A stretch of 64,000 nucleotides of DNA from contig CAZRPU010000006.1 in assembly GCA_964602055.1 (NCBI GenBank), positions 4,092-68,091 on the forward strand. The letters run 5' to 3'. The translations under genes were made by a program, and so were the position numbers. Source of the stretch: JACPLA01 sp964602055 (GTDB lineage: Bacteria; Bacteroidota; Ignavibacteria; UBA10030). Positions 1 to 8,056 of the stretch are shown one piece after another. The notes below the pieces were generated by a model. It was not told where the DNA came from. It searched no databases and saw only the letters and a program-made list of their open reading frames with translations. The first letter of the stretch is position 1; every line of letters begins with the position of its first letter.

Positions 1-698
1 ATTTGAAGGGAAAGGATTTTCAGGAGCGATTCGCATACGCCCGTCAGCAGCTTGATGAAGCCTTTCAGCTTCATGCAGAGTCGGCGGGCACAGAGGGCGA
101 GAAGGCTTTGCTCCAGCAGACAGAGAAGAGCCTCGACGCTCTCGCAAAGCAGCGAAAGCCGGTCTCAGCAGATTTCAGATCATTCGCTGAGGCGTTTCAC
201 GGCGAAGACGGCAACCGGCACGAGCTTGAACAAATTATTCTGAAACTGGCCGATGCACGGAAGCAGTTGGATCGGGCTCTTTCCCGCCGCAGAATCGAGT
301 CTCTCACATCGGATATCGATGCCCTGATCAGGAAAGGGACGACGATCAACGGATTCCGTCTCGTGACAGCCCAGGTCACCGTGGGAACCATGGATGAGCT
401 GAAATCTCTCGGCGATACGATCCGATTGAAAATCGGGAGTGGCGTAGGCCTGCTCGCATCCGTTGTTGATGAAAAGGTCGCTCTTGTCTGCGTTGTTACG
501 GACGACCTGGCTGCATCCAAAAAACTGGAGGCAGGAAAGATCGTCGGGGCCGTTGCGAAGCTGCTCGGAGGAGGAGGTGGTGGCCGCCCCCACATGGCGA
601 CTGCAGGAGCCAAGGACGTCGCCGGCCTTCCAGGGGCGCTTCATACGGTTGAATCCATCATTCGGAATTTTCTTCATACAGGGGAACACGCGCAATGA
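1..698 (+). CDS. alaS: Alanyl-tRNA synthetase, C-terminal part (cut by window edge)
   Basis: This is the 3' end of a gene that begins before the window; the codon phase starts at base 3 and about 231 residues are visible. AlaRS charges tRNA-Ala in the cytoplasm. The visible part is the C-terminal Ala/DHHA1 domain: a helical stretch (about residues 1-110) is followed by the alpha/beta fold and the glycine-rich motif GGGGGGRPHMATAGAKD near residues 190-206, which is diagnostic for AlaRS C termini. The catalytic and editing domains lie outside the window. The stop codon overlaps the next start as ATGA, so the downstream GGGP synthase gene is probably translationally coupled. Confidence 0.93.
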   Translation, partial: LKGKDFQERFAYARQQLDEAFQLHAESAGTEGEKALLQQTEKSLDALAKQRKPVSADFRSFAEAFHGEDGNRHELEQIILKLADARKQLDRALSRRRIESLTSDIDALIRKGTTINGFRLVTAQVTVGTMDELKSLGDTIRLKIGSGVGLLASVVDEKVALVCVVTDDLAASKKLEAGKIVGAVAKLLGGGGGGRPHMATAGAKDVAGLPGALHTVESIIRNFLHTGEHAQ

Positions 699-1456
699 CG
701 ACATTTGATCGGCTGCAATCCATCCGCGAAAAGCAAGGGGCGGGATATCTGATTCTCCTTGATCCCGACAAGATCCAGGAGGAGAGTCTCCCATCGTTTG
801 TCCGCAATGCGACGGAGGCGGGCGTTGACGGCTTTCTCGTGGGAGGAAGTCTCATGATGACGAGCGAGTTTGAGAAGCATATATCGCTGATCAAGCGCAA
901 CACCACCCTTCCCGTCATGATTTTTCCCGGAAGCTTGTTTCAGGTCTCTCCGGCAGCGGATGCAATCCTCTTCCTTGTTCTCATCAGCGGAAGGAATCCC
1001 GAACACCTGATCGGAAACCAGGTTCTGGCTGCCCCGATCATCAAACGCATGGGATTGGAAGCGATCTCGACCGGCTACATGCTCATCGGCACCGGACAGA
1101 CCACTTCGGCGGAGTTTATCAGCAACACGAAGCCGATCCCGCAACACAAGTCCGACATCGCCCTTGCCCACGCGCTTGCTGCGGAGACCATCGGGATGAA
1201 ATGTCTTTATCTCGATGCGGGAAGCGGAGCGGACCAGCCTGTACCCGATGCGATGATCCGGACGATACGGAGCCATACATCATTGCCAATGATCGTCGGC
1301 GGCGGAATTCGGGAACCGGAAGACGCACGCAAGAAAGTCGCTGCGGGTGCGTCATTTGTTGTGACAGGGACCATTCTCGAGCAAAAGGGTCATTCTTCGC
1401 TGATCAGGGAATTCGCCGAAGCGATCCATTCCACGAAAGTGAAAGCCGCCCCATGA
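695..1456 (+). CDS. Geranylgeranylglyceryl phosphate synthase (PcrB/GGGPS family, bacterial group II)
   Basis: This 253-residue TIM-barrel prenyltransferase joins sn-glycerol-1-phosphate to a polyprenyl diphosphate, the ether-lipid step best known from archaea. Family motifs are visible: LDPDK at residues 22-26 (Mg/diphosphate end of the barrel), VGGS at 49-52, FPGS at 77-80, YLDAGSG at 172-178 and the phosphate-binding loop VGGGI at 201-205, followed by TGTILE near 224-229. Its length and the long FLVLISGRNPEHLIG segment fit the group found in Bacteroidota and Thaumarchaeota. Polyprenyl chain length cannot be read with certainty. It overlaps alaS upstream and gmhA downstream by ATGA junctions, so the three genes look co-transcribed. 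Confidence 0.9.
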   Translation: MTTFDRLQSIREKQGAGYLILLDPDKIQEESLPSFVRNATEAGVDGFLVGGSLMMTSEFEKHISLIKRNTTLPVMIFPGSLFQVSPAADAILFLVLISGRNPEHLIGNQVLAAPIIKRMGLEAISTGYMLIGTGQTTSAEFISNTKPIPQHKSDIALAHALAAETIGMKCLYLDAGSGADQPVPDAMIRTIRSHTSLPMIVGGGIREPEDARKKVAAGASFVVTGTILEQKGHSSLIREFAEAIHSTKVKAAP

Positions 1457-2040
1457 ACCACGAGCGCGAACAATTCATCCGGAATTCGCTGAAGGAAAGC
1501 GCCGCCACGAAGCAAAGGATTGCCGATCAGCTTCTTCCTCAAATTTCCGAGGCAATCGATATCCTGAAAAAAGCGCTTCAAGCGCAAAAAAAGATTCTTC
1601 TCTGCGGAAACGGCGGAAGCGCAGCAGATGCACAGCATCTTGCCACGGAATTTGTCATACGCCTGTCGCCCGCGATTCAGAGGCCGGCACTCCCGGCAAT
1701 CGCATTGACCACTGACACGTCGAATCTGACTGCCGGAGCCAACGACCTTGGGTACGACAATGTCTTTGCCCGGTCGGTTGAGGCGCTTGGGTCGGAAGGA
1801 GACGTGCTGATCGGCATCAGCACCAGCGGCAATTCTGAAAGCATCAACAGGGCGTTCAAGAAGGCGCGGGAGAAGAAGATGTGGACGATCGGCTTCCTCG
1901 GCAAAGACGGCGGCATCTCGAAGACGTTGGCCGATCTTTCCATTATTATCCCGGCGCAGGATACGCAGCGCATCCAGGAGGGGCATATTACCGTGGGACA
2001 CATCATCTTTCAGCAGGTTGAGCAGGAGCTGTACGGTTAG
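1453..2040 (+). CDS. gmhA: Sedoheptulose-7-phosphate isomerase (phosphoheptose isomerase)
   Basis: GmhA converts sedoheptulose-7-phosphate to D-glycero-D-manno-heptose-7-phosphate, the first step of LPS/S-layer heptose synthesis in the cytoplasm. The 195-residue length is typical. A single SIS fold is evident: GNGGSAADAQHLATE (residues 52-66) contains the zinc ligands H62 and E66, STSGNS at 123-128 is the sugar-phosphate loop, and TQRIQEGH at 171-178 carries the catalytic Gln/His. The frame is open further upstream, but the ATG at 1453 is chosen because it forms an ATGA overlap with the preceding stop and begins the conserved N-terminal helix. Confidence 0.92.
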   Translation: MNHEREQFIRNSLKESAATKQRIADQLLPQISEAIDILKKALQAQKKILLCGNGGSAADAQHLATEFVIRLSPAIQRPALPAIALTTDTSNLTAGANDLGYDNVFARSVEALGSEGDVLIGISTSGNSESINRAFKKAREKKMWTIGFLGKDGGISKTLADLSIIIPAQDTQRIQEGHITVGHIIFQQVEQELYG

Positions 2041-2055
2041 GCCTCGCTCACTCCC

Positions 2056-3468
2056 ATGGCCACCTCCCGCAAAGATGTTCTTGTTCCCCTTCTGACGGTT
2101 CTTTCCGATTTTGCCGCGATTGAAGGAGCGTTTCTCTTTTCCTATTGGCTCCGCTTTTTTTCGCCATTTACAGAGATGGTTCCTGCCGAGCTCGGGATCC
2201 CCCCCTTAGAGGCTTACGTCTATGGATCTTTTTTCGTCATTCCTGCGTGGTTGTTCCTCTTCAACGCCAAGGGCATGTACGCGACACGGAGGACGATCCA
2301 CTTTTCCGATGAATTTTTTCCCATTGTCAGGGTCGTTGCCGTCGGTATGCTCGTCGTCATGGCCGCCGCGTTCTTCTACCGGGCATTTTCATTCTCACGG
2401 CTTGTTTTCGGTCTTCTCGCCGTCTCTTCCGTCGTTTTCCTCTCGATCGGGCGGTTTGTCGTGCTCAAAGTGGAGCAGGCACGCTACAGACGCGGCCGTG
2501 ACATTCGGACGGTCGTTGTCGTCGGTACCAACGAAACCGCAAAGCGCGTTTTCGAATCCTTGACGTCGAACGTCTCCCTTGGGTATAATGTCGTGGGTTA
2601 TTTTTCCGTCGGGGATCACGATCATCTTCAACTTCCCGGCGCCTTGCGGCTCGGTTCGGTGACGAACGTTCCGGCATATCTTCAGCAACACGCGATCGAT
2701 CTCGTGCTCCTTGCGCTGCCTTCTTCCGAGCACGAGAAATTGACAAACCTTGTCCGCGATTGTCAGGGCCTCAACGCCGAAATGATGATGGCTCCGGACA
2801 TGGTGGAAATCATGACGAGCCGGGTCAGAATTCAGGAACTGGAGGGGATGCCTTTCATTCAGGTTCGGGAAGCCTCCCTGACGCCGTGGAACCGCATCAT
2901 CAAGCGGATCTTTGATATCGTTTTCGCAAGCGTGATCCTCCTCCTGTCAAGCCCTGTCTTTGCCTTGCTCGCCCTTGTGATCAAAGCGACGTCCCCTGGG
3001 CCCGTGTTTTTTCACCAGGAGAGAGTGGGCCTCGATGGGAAAACCTTCCGCGTCATAAAATTCAGAACGATGCGCACCGAGGCAGAAAAGGAAACCGGTC
3101 CCGTGTGGGCCGCGAAGAATGACCCTCGAACAACGCAGGTGGGAAGAATCCTTCGGCGCTTCAGCCTCGATGAACTTCCCCAGCTTGTGAATGTTCTCAA
3201 GGGAGAAATGTCCCTTGTTGGACCACGGCCTGAAAGGCCCTTCTTTGTGGAGCAGTTCAAGGATCAGATCCCAAAGTATCTGGACCGCCACCGCGTGAAG
3301 GTCGGGATGACCGGATGGGCGAAGGTCATTGGTCTGCGGGGCAATGCCCCCATTGAGGAAAGGACGAAATATGACGTCTATTACATGGAAAACTGGTCCA
3401 TCGTTTTCGACGTGAAGATTATCTTAAAGACTCTCCGGGCAGTACTCTTCGGAAAGGATGCATACTAA
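2056..3468 (+). CDS. Polyprenyl glycosylphosphotransferase (WcaJ/WbaP-like sugar transferase)
   Basis: This 470-residue inner-membrane protein is expected to transfer a sugar-1-phosphate from a nucleotide sugar to undecaprenyl phosphate, priming exopolysaccharide or O-antigen synthesis. There are four N-terminal hydrophobic segments (about residues 8-140). A Rossmann-like CoA_binding_3 domain follows, with VVGTNETAKRVFE near 155. The C-terminal bacterial sugar transferase domain runs from about residue 280, with the membrane re-entrant helix after RIFDIV and the signatures FHQERVG, KFRTMR, SLDELPQL and VGPRPERP. The sugar cannot be predicted. It starts 15 bases after gmhA, consistent with a surface-polysaccharide operon. 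Confidence 0.92.
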   Translation: MATSRKDVLVPLLTVLSDFAAIEGAFLFSYWLRFFSPFTEMVPAELGIPPLEAYVYGSFFVIPAWLFLFNAKGMYATRRTIHFSDEFFPIVRVVAVGMLVVMAAAFFYRAFSFSRLVFGLLAVSSVVFLSIGRFVVLKVEQARYRRGRDIRTVVVVGTNETAKRVFESLTSNVSLGYNVVGYFSVGDHDHLQLPGALRLGSVTNVPAYLQQHAIDLVLLALPSSEHEKLTNLVRDCQGLNAEMMMAPDMVEIMTSRVRIQELEGMPFIQVREASLTPWNRIIKRIFDIVFASVILLLSSPVFALLALVIKATSPGPVFFHQERVGLDGKTFRVIKFRTMRTEAEKETGPVWAAKNDPRTTQVGRILRRFSLDELPQLVNVLKGEMSLVGPRPERPFFVEQFKDQIPKYLDRHRVKVGMTGWAKVIGLRGNAPIEERTKYDVYYMENWSIVFDVKIILKTLRAVLFGKDAY

Positions 3469-3471
3469 GAA

Positions 3472-3789
3472 ATGGTTTCCGCCGTTATCTTCTCTCTCCA
3501 TGGCATCGTTGCCGTGTGGGTGTTTGCGAAGAAAAGACGGAGCGGAGGGACAGGAGAAGGCTTGCTGGCAGTCGGTCTGTTCGGCATCCTGTTCTCCGTG
3601 GGTTGGACCATTCTCACCATGGTAACCGGTTTGTTCTTCCCGCCCGAAGGCCTTGCATCATGGCTCGACAGGGATGCTCTGACGCTCACACTTCTCACCA
3701 TTGTCGAAGGTGTTGTGTGGATGGTGATCAGACCTCGAGGAGCGAAGGAAGGTGAAGGATTGCCCGGGAAGGGGTCTACTGGAGAGTGA
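3472..3789 (+). CDS. Small hypothetical membrane protein
   Basis: This is a 105-residue protein of unknown function. It has an N-terminal hydrophobic helix (residues 1-19), a short KKRR turn, a second hydrophobic helix (about 29-54) and a third (about 68-85), so it is probably a three-helix inner-membrane protein with a charged C-terminal tail. It starts three bases after the sugar transferase stop and is probably translated with it. Its last 14 bases overlap the end of the convergent tonB gene. No family was recognised. Confidence 0.6.
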   Translation: MVSAVIFSLHGIVAVWVFAKKRRSGGTGEGLLAVGLFGILFSVGWTILTMVTGLFFPPEGLASWLDRDALTLTLLTIVEGVVWMVIRPRGAKEGEGLPGKGSTGE

Positions 3790-4567
3790 AGAGAAATGTG
3801 ACGATGCAGCTTTGTTCGAGCTGAGGTTGAGAGGTACGGAGAGGTTCAAACTTCCAGAAGCGAACTTCCTTCATGGCGACTTCCTCAAGCCTGGTGTTCC
3901 CTTTTTGAGCCGGCTGGGCCGATTGGACGGAACCATCCGGCAGAACAACGGCCAGGATCTTGATTTGCGCCTGAACATTGACTCCTTCCGGATACTTGGG
4001 AAGGTCACCGCTGATTTTTCTCCGAGACCCGCCTTGGGTCCATTGAATGGAGAACGCCACACCCTTTGCCACCCCCTCACCCAGACTTCCCGTGCCGGGG
4101 GCCTTGCCTGCCGATGACCCCGGTACCGTTGAAGGATCAGGGCGGTCCCTCTCTCCTGCCTGTTGTCCTGCAGCGCCTTCCCGTTCGCCTATCCCCCCTT
4201 GGAGAGGAGCCGGCTTGGAAGCCCCTTGCATCGGCGTTTCCAATTTTTCCCCTCGTTGCTCCCTGAAAGTTTCTTCAGAAAGATCGGTCATTCTCCTTTC
4301 TGGAAGAATGACGGGCTGAGACTGTTTTTTCGACGCCGGCTGCTTCTTCGAAATGACCGTTGACGGCGGAGGGGACGCGGATGGTTCGCTCGCCGCAGGC
4401 GCAGGCTCCCTTTCCGCCGCAAGACTTGGTGCTCCCCAAATGACCTCGATGAAATCCTGCTTCTGGACGATTTCCGGAATGCTCACGAGTAAGAACACGA
4501 AGAGAAGAATTCCATGGACAACGATGGAAGTCAGCCATCCCGCACGGGTTTCCCTGCTCATAGCCAT
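3776..4567 (-). CDS. tonB: TonB-like energy transducer
   Basis: This 263-residue protein would carry energy from ExbB/ExbD across the periplasm to an outer-membrane client. It has a short cytoplasmic N terminus, one membrane anchor (about residues 12-30), a long Ser/Pro/Glu/Gln-rich periplasmic linker (about 45-160) and a C-terminal TonB_C fold (about 170-263) with PEGVNVQAQIKILAVVLPDG and VRFWKFEPL. The frame is open upstream to 4627 inside exbD. The ATG at 4567 is chosen because an AGGGA lies ten bases before it and because it starts just before the anchor. It lies four bases after the exbD stop as the last gene of the envelope operon. Confidence 0.83.
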   Translation of the reverse strand: MAMSRETRAGWLTSIVVHGILLFVFLLVSIPEIVQKQDFIEVIWGAPSLAAEREPAPAASEPSASPPPSTVISKKQPASKKQSQPVILPERRMTDLSEETFREQRGEKLETPMQGASKPAPLQGGIGEREGAAGQQAGERDRPDPSTVPGSSAGKAPGTGSLGEGVAKGVAFSIQWTQGGSRRKISGDLPKYPEGVNVQAQIKILAVVLPDGSVQSAQPAQKGNTRLEEVAMKEVRFWKFEPLRTSQPQLEQSCIVTFLFTLQ

Positions 4568-4571
4568 AGCA

Positions 4572-4973
4572 TCACAATCCCTGTTGTGTTGCAATGACAA
4601 GCCTTGCGGCGCCGACCCCCTTCGCAATATCCATCACCTGAACAGCGCTTTGAAGGCTTACAGCCTGATCGGCTTTGATAATGACAACTTTGTCCCGATC
4701 CTTCTCGAGAAGAGGAGCCAGCTGCGAACCCAGCGTTTCGACGCCGAGCTGCTTATCGTTGAGATAGATTGCTCCTTTCTCCGTCACCGTCACCACAATC
4801 TGGCGCTGCGTCTCTTCCTCGGCAATCTCCGATTTCGGGAGTTGAATCTTGATGCCCGATTGCACCACAAAGGAAGACGAAAGCAGGAAGAAAATCAAAA
4901 GGAGGAAGACAATATCGGTGAGGGACGAATAGGAGAAAACAGAAAGTTCCTTGTGCTGCGTGGAAAATTTCAT
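4572..4973 (-). CDS. exbD: Biopolymer transport protein ExbD/TolR family
   Basis: This 133-residue protein is a proton-channel subunit of an ExbBD/TolQR-type inner-membrane motor. A single transmembrane helix (about residues 17-36) carries the conserved channel aspartate D20 in the context LTDIVFLLLIFF. The rest is the periplasmic alpha/beta domain, with GIKIQLPKSE and the DKVVIIKADQAV segment of the family. It overlaps exbB by four bases (ATGA) and is followed four bases later by tonB, as expected for stoichiometric assembly. Confidence 0.92.
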   Translation of the reverse strand: MKFSTQHKELSVFSYSSLTDIVFLLLIFFLLSSSFVVQSGIKIQLPKSEIAEEETQRQIVVTVTEKGAIYLNDKQLGVETLGSQLAPLLEKDRDKVVIIKADQAVSLQSAVQVMDIAKGVGAARLVIATQQGL

Positions 4974-5662
4974 CGCTTCCCCTTTTCCTTGAAGTACTCT
5001 TCTTGAGGCGCGGAAACTCTTGGCGCCATGCCGGCTTCATTCTCTTCCAGCTTGCCCGACACGACGAGGTCGAGAAACTCTTCTGATCCGCTTTCCATTT
5101 CGAAAACAAAACGGCCCACACGATTGACAAAGTAATTGTAAAAACCGAATGCCGTGATTCCCACCATAAGACCGAATGCGGTTGTGAGCAGCGCTTCCCA
5201 GATGCCTCCAGCAAGATCGCTGGGGTTGACGGCACCGCTGAGCTGTTCAATGGTTCTGAACGCTCCGATCATGCCGGTGACTGTTCCCAGAAATCCAAGG
5301 AGGGGTGCGATACCTGCAACGGAAGCAAGGAGGCCGAGGCGGTGTTCGAGCTTGAAGGTTTCCTCCTTTCCGGCGTTCTCGATCGCTTCGCGTATCCTTT
5401 CGTGACCCTCGGGATACTTGACAAGTCCCTTCTTGAGGATGTTGGCGAGCGGAGCATCCGTCTTGGAGCAAAAATTGATTGCTTCCATGATATTGCCCCG
5501 CTGCAAGACGCTGCGAAGCCTGAGCATGAACTGGCCTGCGTCGATTTTGGCTTTGCGCAGAACAAGAAATCGCTCCACGACGACTACCAGAGCCAGAATA
5601 GAACAAAAAAGGATGGGGTACATGAAGACCCCACCCTTTACAAACAGATCAAGGAGACTCAT
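4970..5662 (-). CDS. exbB: ExbB/TolQ/MotA-family proton channel protein
   Basis: This 230-residue inner-membrane protein forms the pentameric channel around ExbD that uses the proton motive force. Three membrane helices are visible (about residues 10-32, 110-132 and 150-175). The core signature LLASVAGIAPLLGFLGTVTGMIGAF spans the second helix and the loop before it, and LLTTAFGLMVGI begins the third. A cytoplasmic loop rich in charged residues lies between the first and second. The protein cannot be assigned to Ton or Tol from sequence alone; the adjacent TonB-like protein favours Ton. It lies 32 bases after the SPOR gene. Confidence 0.92.
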   Translation of the reverse strand: MSLLDLFVKGGVFMYPILFCSILALVVVVERFLVLRKAKIDAGQFMLRLRSVLQRGNIMEAINFCSKTDAPLANILKKGLVKYPEGHERIREAIENAGKEETFKLEHRLGLLASVAGIAPLLGFLGTVTGMIGAFRTIEQLSGAVNPSDLAGGIWEALLTTAFGLMVGITAFGFYNYFVNRVGRFVFEMESGSEEFLDLVVSGKLEENEAGMAPRVSAPQEEYFKEKGKR

Positions 5663-5694
5663 AAGAAATGGAGGAGTTGTGAAAAAGAACGTTC

Positions 5695-6351
5695 TTAATT
5701 GGAGCGAACCTTATCGATCCAATAGTTTGCTTTGAGCTCGTAGGCAAACGAATCGACAGCTTTTTTCGCGTCTTTCATCGACGGGTAGCGCCCGATTCTC
5801 ACGGTGAACCACGAACCATCCTTGACGCTGCGCACCTCGACGAAGGCCGGATATCCGGCGTCTTCGAGGCGTCGAACATATTTTTCTGCCGTCGCGCGAT
5901 CACGCCACGCGGAAACCTGGATGGTGTAATTGCCCTTCATCCCGCTCAGAGAAGAAGAAGTCGATGCTGACCCGGAGATCTTCGACGCTTTGCCGCCCTT
6001 GTCCGTCACAAGGCCCGACATCATTTCAGGCTTTTCTTCCGTGAGAGGAGGTGTTTCGACAAACGACACTCCGGTCGTGTCGGTCATCATCGTGGTATCC
6101 GCATATTGCTCCGGAGTAAACTGCTCTTCCGGAATCTGCGCAACAACGACCGGTTGCGGTTTTTTGCCCCAAAGTTTGATAATACCGAACTTGTTCAGGG
6201 CAAACACTCCTCCGCCGAGGACAACAATGACGATGATGATAATAAGAAACGTCGAACCTCCTCCGCCGCCACCACCCTTCCTGGTAGGCGCAGCGATCGG
6301 CTGCATCCCACCTTCGCCGCCTTCCTCCTCAATCAGATTGACATTAGGCAT
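5695..6351 (-). CDS. SPOR-domain membrane protein
   Basis: This 218-residue bitopic membrane protein has a basic, glycine-rich N terminus (GGGGGGG near residues 26-32), one transmembrane helix (about 34-52), an unstructured periplasmic linker and a C-terminal SPOR domain (about 140-218) with NYTIQVSAWRDRATAEKYV and WFTVRIGRYPS. SPOR domains bind denuded peptidoglycan glycan strands, often at division sites. The start at 6351 is preceded by GGAGGAACC, a good ribosome binding site; the longer reading to 6411 has none. Its place between an outer-membrane barrel gene and exbB suggests it couples the motor complex to peptidoglycan; that role is inference. Confidence 0.85.
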   Translation of the reverse strand: MPNVNLIEEEGGEGGMQPIAAPTRKGGGGGGGSTFLIIIIVIVVLGGGVFALNKFGIIKLWGKKPQPVVVAQIPEEQFTPEQYADTTMMTDTTGVSFVETPPLTEEKPEMMSGLVTDKGGKASKISGSASTSSSLSGMKGNYTIQVSAWRDRATAEKYVRRLEDAGYPAFVEVRSVKDGSWFTVRIGRYPSMKDAKKAVDSFAYELKANYWIDKVRSN

Positions 6352-6382
6352 GGTTCCTCCATTGATTGATCTGTTGTCACGC

Positions 6383-8056
6383 TTACCAGCGATAGGAAAG
6401 CCCCAGGCCAACTCTCAAAGGCTCAGCCCGGTATCCTCTCCAGATTTCGAACCGCTCATTTGCAAGGTTCGTGGCTTCTGCGAAAAGCATCAAATCGCGG
6501 ATGCCCACATATTCCACCTTCAATCCCGCACGAACGCTGCTTTCCATTCGGGCGGTTCCCGTCATGTCGGCATGCCTCGACCCCACAAACCCCAGAGTGG
6601 GTGAAACATTCACAGCAAAATCGAAGCGATGGAGCCAAAGCGCCGAGAGTTCAAGCGCGGGCACGTACGGAACGCGGAACACAAGAGTATTCCTCGTGTC
6701 ACGTGTTTCCGCACTCATCGCAAAATAATCATTTGAACCGATGTTTGCAACTGCATATGCGTGGAACGCCGTCAGCGTGGTAATCCCGCCGTACATGAAA
6801 TTCCACACCCCCGATGATGCGGAATCAACATAAAGCGGGTAGTTGGTCATGGACCGATGTTCTACCCAGAACTTTGTCGTCAACCATGGAGTCCAGGCCG
6901 ACTCCCATCCTCCTAAAACGGTCAGTTTATTGATCGTGTGACGAATCGAAGTGTTGGCCGAGATGTAAGGATTTTTCTCCACGGAACTGCGCAGCATCCG
7001 GAAATCAACAGAGGGCTCAAAAGAGGCAAACGCCGCGTGAGCGGGCAAAAAAGGGATCCTCACAAACAGTTGAGGAAAGAGATAACTACCCTCTTGTCCG
7101 TTCATCCCCGTTACACGATATCCTTCTGCACTCATACGAAGGGATACATCCCCCCATCGAACAACTGGAAAAGCCATGCTCAAAGAGACAAGGGAGATGT
7201 CCTGCGAAGAAAGGGATGAAATTGTCAGGAAACTGCCCCGGGCGCGAACGGCGATGGGAATGTCGTATACCGGAACCGATCCCGCGATTTCAGCCGCGAA
7301 TCCGTTTTCCGTTGTCGTTGTCGAACTGTCCTGCATGTTAAATGACTGAAACAGTAATCCCGAACGACCCGAGAGATCAGTATCGAAGTCTGCCGCTGCA
7401 TGGATTTTCAGATCGAAGCCTGAAAGGGAGCGCTCCGTTGACGGCCGCAGAGAACCGAAGAACTTGTAGGATTGAACTTCGAACGAAGCTCCCGCTCCGA
7501 GCCGGAGGTTCCGAAAGGACGGCGAACCTGTTTGAAGCTCGTGGCTCCCCGCCAGGCCGATTTTCCCGCCGGATGCGTCGGCATAGCGCGTGAATCCTTT
7601 TGTCCGACGATAGTACACTGAACCTGCCAGATCATAGGCGGGATCGGCCAAACTCGCCATGGCCTGTATTTCCGGAGTAAAGAAGTTTCCCATCGCGGCC
7701 CTCATGAATCCTCCGGTCCATTTCTCTGAGAGAAACAAACCCTGTTTGAATCTCTCACCAAGGTCAACACTTTCTCTGTCCCTTGTTCCGGTGGTGTTCT
7801 CTGCTGCGTTGCGATGATACATCCCCGATTCTTCCAGCTGATTCTTCCGCGCGTCCGGGGGATTGATCGACGCAGCTCCGGTAATAACGAATTCAGGCAA
7901 ATCAATGGCGGGAAGGGGCTGTTCCTTTCTCTGATCCTGCTGGGCACCAAGCGGCCGTGATGATGGCTGTCGCTTGCCCTCATCCTGCTTTGCGGGCTCC
8001 TGACCCGCAAGCAACGACGGGAGCGCAACCCAGAAGAGAAAGCTCCTCAGGCTCAT
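6383..8056 (-). CDS. Outer-membrane beta-barrel protein, TonB-receptor-like but lacking a visible plug
   Basis: This 557-residue protein has a signal peptide (about residues 1-18). A charged Gln/Pro-rich stretch leads to LPEFVITG (residues 53-60), which resembles a TonB box. The remainder is a run of alternating, aromatic-bounded beta strands. The C terminus (FAEATNLANERFEIW to LGLSYRW) matches the last strands of TonB-dependent receptors and ends in an aromatic residue. No roughly 130-residue plug signature was recognised between the box and the barrel. The start is supported by GGATGGAGCGGTC before the ATG, and it overlaps the TPR gene stop by four bases. Substrate is unknown. Confidence 0.75.
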   Translation of the reverse strand: MSLRSFLFWVALPSLLAGQEPAKQDEGKRQPSSRPLGAQQDQRKEQPLPAIDLPEFVITGAASINPPDARKNQLEESGMYHRNAAENTTGTRDRESVDLGERFKQGLFLSEKWTGGFMRAAMGNFFTPEIQAMASLADPAYDLAGSVYYRRTKGFTRYADASGGKIGLAGSHELQTGSPSFRNLRLGAGASFEVQSYKFFGSLRPSTERSLSGFDLKIHAAADFDTDLSGRSGLLFQSFNMQDSSTTTTENGFAAEIAGSVPVYDIPIAVRARGSFLTISSLSSQDISLVSLSMAFPVVRWGDVSLRMSAEGYRVTGMNGQEGSYLFPQLFVRIPFLPAHAAFASFEPSVDFRMLRSSVEKNPYISANTSIRHTINKLTVLGGWESAWTPWLTTKFWVEHRSMTNYPLYVDSASSGVWNFMYGGITTLTAFHAYAVANIGSNDYFAMSAETRDTRNTLVFRVPYVPALELSALWLHRFDFAVNVSPTLGFVGSRHADMTGTARMESSVRAGLKVEYVGIRDLMLFAEATNLANERFEIWRGYRAEPLRVGLGLSYRW

